Below, one piece after another: positions 46,720 through 47,844 of a DNA stretch of 47,844 bases (position 1 is its first letter; each line of letters starts with the position of its first letter). Made by a program: the position numbers and the translations under genes. Below the pieces are notes generated by a model. That model made no database searches, was not told where the DNA came from, and saw only the letters and a program-made list of their open reading frames with translations. The stretch comes from Pseudomonadota bacterium. Its GTDB lineage: Bacteria; Desulfobacterota; Desulfarculia; Desulfarculales; Desulfarculaceae. The DNA lies in the NCBI GenBank assembly GCA_018819925.1, contig JAHJPG010000065.1, positions 1-47,844 on the forward strand, read 5' to 3'.

Positions 46720-47646
46720 ATGAACCGACACCAGCGCACATTAATGCGCCCTGTATCTTGCACCGGAATCGGACTGCATAGCGGCAGAACCGTCAACCTT
46801 TGCCTGCGCCCGGCCGAGACGGACACCGGAGTGATGTTCAAGCGCTCCGACCTGCCCGCCTCTCCCCTTATCCCCGCCGACGTCAATCACGTGGTCTCCA
46901 CCGAACTGTCCACCACCGTGGGCATGGACGGGGTGACCATCTCCACGGTGGAGCACCTGCTCTCGGCCCTGTCGGGCCTGGGGGTGGACAACGTGCTGGT
47001 GGAGGTGGACGCGCCGGAAATCCCCATCATGGACGGCTCGGCCGCGCCCTTCGTGTTCTTGATGCGCGGGGCCGGTTTCACCTCCCAGGGCAAACCCCGC
47101 CAGTATTACCGGGTCAAGCGCGAGGTGGAGGTGGTGGAGAACGGCAAGGCCATCAAGGTGACCCCGCACAAAAAGCTCAAGGTGGACTTCACCATAGAGT
47201 TCGACCACCCCTTGATCCACCGCCAGAAGATGGGCTTCGTCTTGGACGAGCGGGCCTACGACAAGGAGATAAGCCGGGCGCGCACCTTCGGGTTCTTGCG
47301 CGACATGCGCTATCTGCACGAAAACGGCCTGGCCCTGGGCGGCAGCCTGGACAACGCCGTGGTCCTGGACAACTACCAGGTGCTCAACGAGGACGGCCTG
47401 CGCTTCCCCGACGAGTTCGTGCGCCACAAGGTGCTGGACTTCATCGGCGACCTGGCCATGGTCGGGCGCCCCATCGTGGGGGCCTTCACCGCCCACAAGT
47501 CCGGCCACGCCTTGAACAACAAGCTGTTCCGCAAGTTCCTGGCCGATCCCACCGCCTGGGAGCTGGTGACCCCCCAGCCCGACGAGATCGCCCCGCTGGT
47601 GGAGGAGCCCCTGCCCCTGTTCGACCGCATGGCGGCCACCGCCTAG
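46720..47646 (+). CDS. lpxC: UDP-3-O-acyl-N-acetylglucosamine deacetylase
   Basis: 308 residues from ATG 46720 (AGGAG ~9 bases upstream). Zinc ligands and catalytic residues are in place: Glu78/His79 (TVEHLL), His236 and Asp240 (RHKVLDFIGD), and His263 (HKSGHALNN). The first strand RTLMRPVSCTGIGLHSG is typical. It removes the acetyl group in the committed step of lipid A synthesis, so the cell has an LPS-type outer membrane. The 190 bases upstream are AT-rich and probably hold the promoter. A strong terminator follows. Confidence 0.95.
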   Translation: MNRHQRTLMRPVSCTGIGLHSGRTVNLCLRPAETDTGVMFKRSDLPASPLIPADVNHVVSTELSTTVGMDGVTISTVEHLLSALSGLGVDNVLVEVDAPEIPIMDGSAAPFVFLMRGAGFTSQGKPRQYYRVKREVEVVENGKAIKVTPHKKLKVDFTIEFDHPLIHRQKMGFVLDERAYDKEISRARTFGFLRDMRYLHENGLALGGSLDNAVVLDNYQVLNEDGLRFPDEFVRHKVLDFIGDLAMVGRPIVGAFTAHKSGHALNNKLFRKFLADPTAWELVTPQPDEIAPLVEEPLPLFDRMAATA

Positions 47647-47670
47647 ACCCTTAGCTCCGCAAGCAACCCC

Positions 47671-47700
47671 ACGCCCCGGCGCCAGCCGGGGCGTTTTTTT
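47671..47700 (+). terminator. Rho-independent terminator after lpxC
   Basis: Perfect ten-base stem ACGCCCCGGC / GCCGGGGCGT with a GCCA loop, followed by six T. Confidence 0.95.
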
Positions 47701-47785
47701 GTGGCCAAATAGTGAACCCCCTTCCTGGGCCGCCGCCGCGCGATGGGTTTTAATTGCCCAAACCCGTCAACAGGGGGCGAGCAAA

Positions 47786-47844
47786 ATGTTTTCCGGTCAA
47801 GGTTCGGTCGTGGTAGGTTATCGCGGGATCACCTTCGGGGGGGA
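47786..47844 (+). CDS. Start of a further gene (truncated by window end)
   Basis: ATG at 47786 follows AGGGGGCGAG and opens a frame that reads MFSGQGSVVVGYRGITFGG up to the last base. Only about 19 residues are visible, so neither the gene nor its function is certain. Confidence 0.35.
   Translation, partial: MFSGQGSVVVGYRGITFGG

Overview
The window is about 48 kb of a high-GC, Gram-negative chromosome interrupted by two foreign blocks. lpxC shows an outer membrane. tRNA-Sec shows that the cell can insert selenocysteine. A sigma-54 activator, PAS-rich sensors, a bacterial RRM protein, pyruvoyl arginine decarboxylase and a deoxyhypusine-synthase-like gene together suit a Desulfobacterota (deltaproteobacterial, Desulfarculales-like) genome. 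The taxon is inference; no marker gene settles it.

Left chromosomal part (1-18400): a truncated coiled-coil gene, a diguanylate cyclase and a hybrid histidine kinase, a nitroreductase-crotonase pair, small redox and Nudix genes, an alpha/beta hydrolase, a membrane GAF-like protein, a sigma-54 activator with a worn-out receiver domain, an FmdB zinc-ribbon gene with a clear promoter, a crotonase-Yip1-Yip1 operon, a LysM coiled-coil protein, and a tRNA nucleotidyltransferase (CCA-adding type) just upstream of tRNA-Sec (18402-18499).

Centre (18500-34625): the 3' part of tRNA-Sec recurs at 26621-26689 and 34560-34625, which defines two tandem integrated elements of about 8 kb each. Island 1 (18500-26689) is AT-rich in its core. 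It carries an intact tyrosine recombinase, an AlpA-like gene behind a hairpin that masks its ribosome site, a winged-helix protein beside a four-copy 23-bp iteron array (candidate origin), a HigBA-type toxin-antitoxin pair, a HicB-like gene, a DEDDh exonuclease with an unknown N-terminal half, and two secreted proteins with duplicated upstream regions. Island 2 (26690-34625) has only a broken integrase and carries a metabolic cargo: an XRE-cupin regulator, a branched-chain-amino-acid-type ABC importer with a LivM-LivG fusion, and a nitrilase. Each island has its own pair of 11-bp-spaced direct-repeat doublets, one near each end, likely integrase arm sites. A third integrase remnant (34747-34974) lies just outside island 2, so the site has been used repeatedly.

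Right chromosomal part (34626-47844): a TPR-SPOR lipoprotein, an RRM protein with a TTG-started 57-residue basic protein behind it, a fabH-plsC operon, two related secreted proteins, a TauE-type exporter, a polyamine cluster (pyruvoyl arginine decarboxylase, divergent from agmatinase and a deoxyhypusine-synthase-like enzyme), a cysteine-rich MerR regulator coupled to mobA, lpxC with a strong terminator, and the first codons of a further gene.

The most notable signals are the tandem tRNA-Sec islands with matched arm sites, the iteron/initiator module and the masked AlpA-like start in island 1, the nitrile-processing cargo of island 2, and the three-gene polyamine route.
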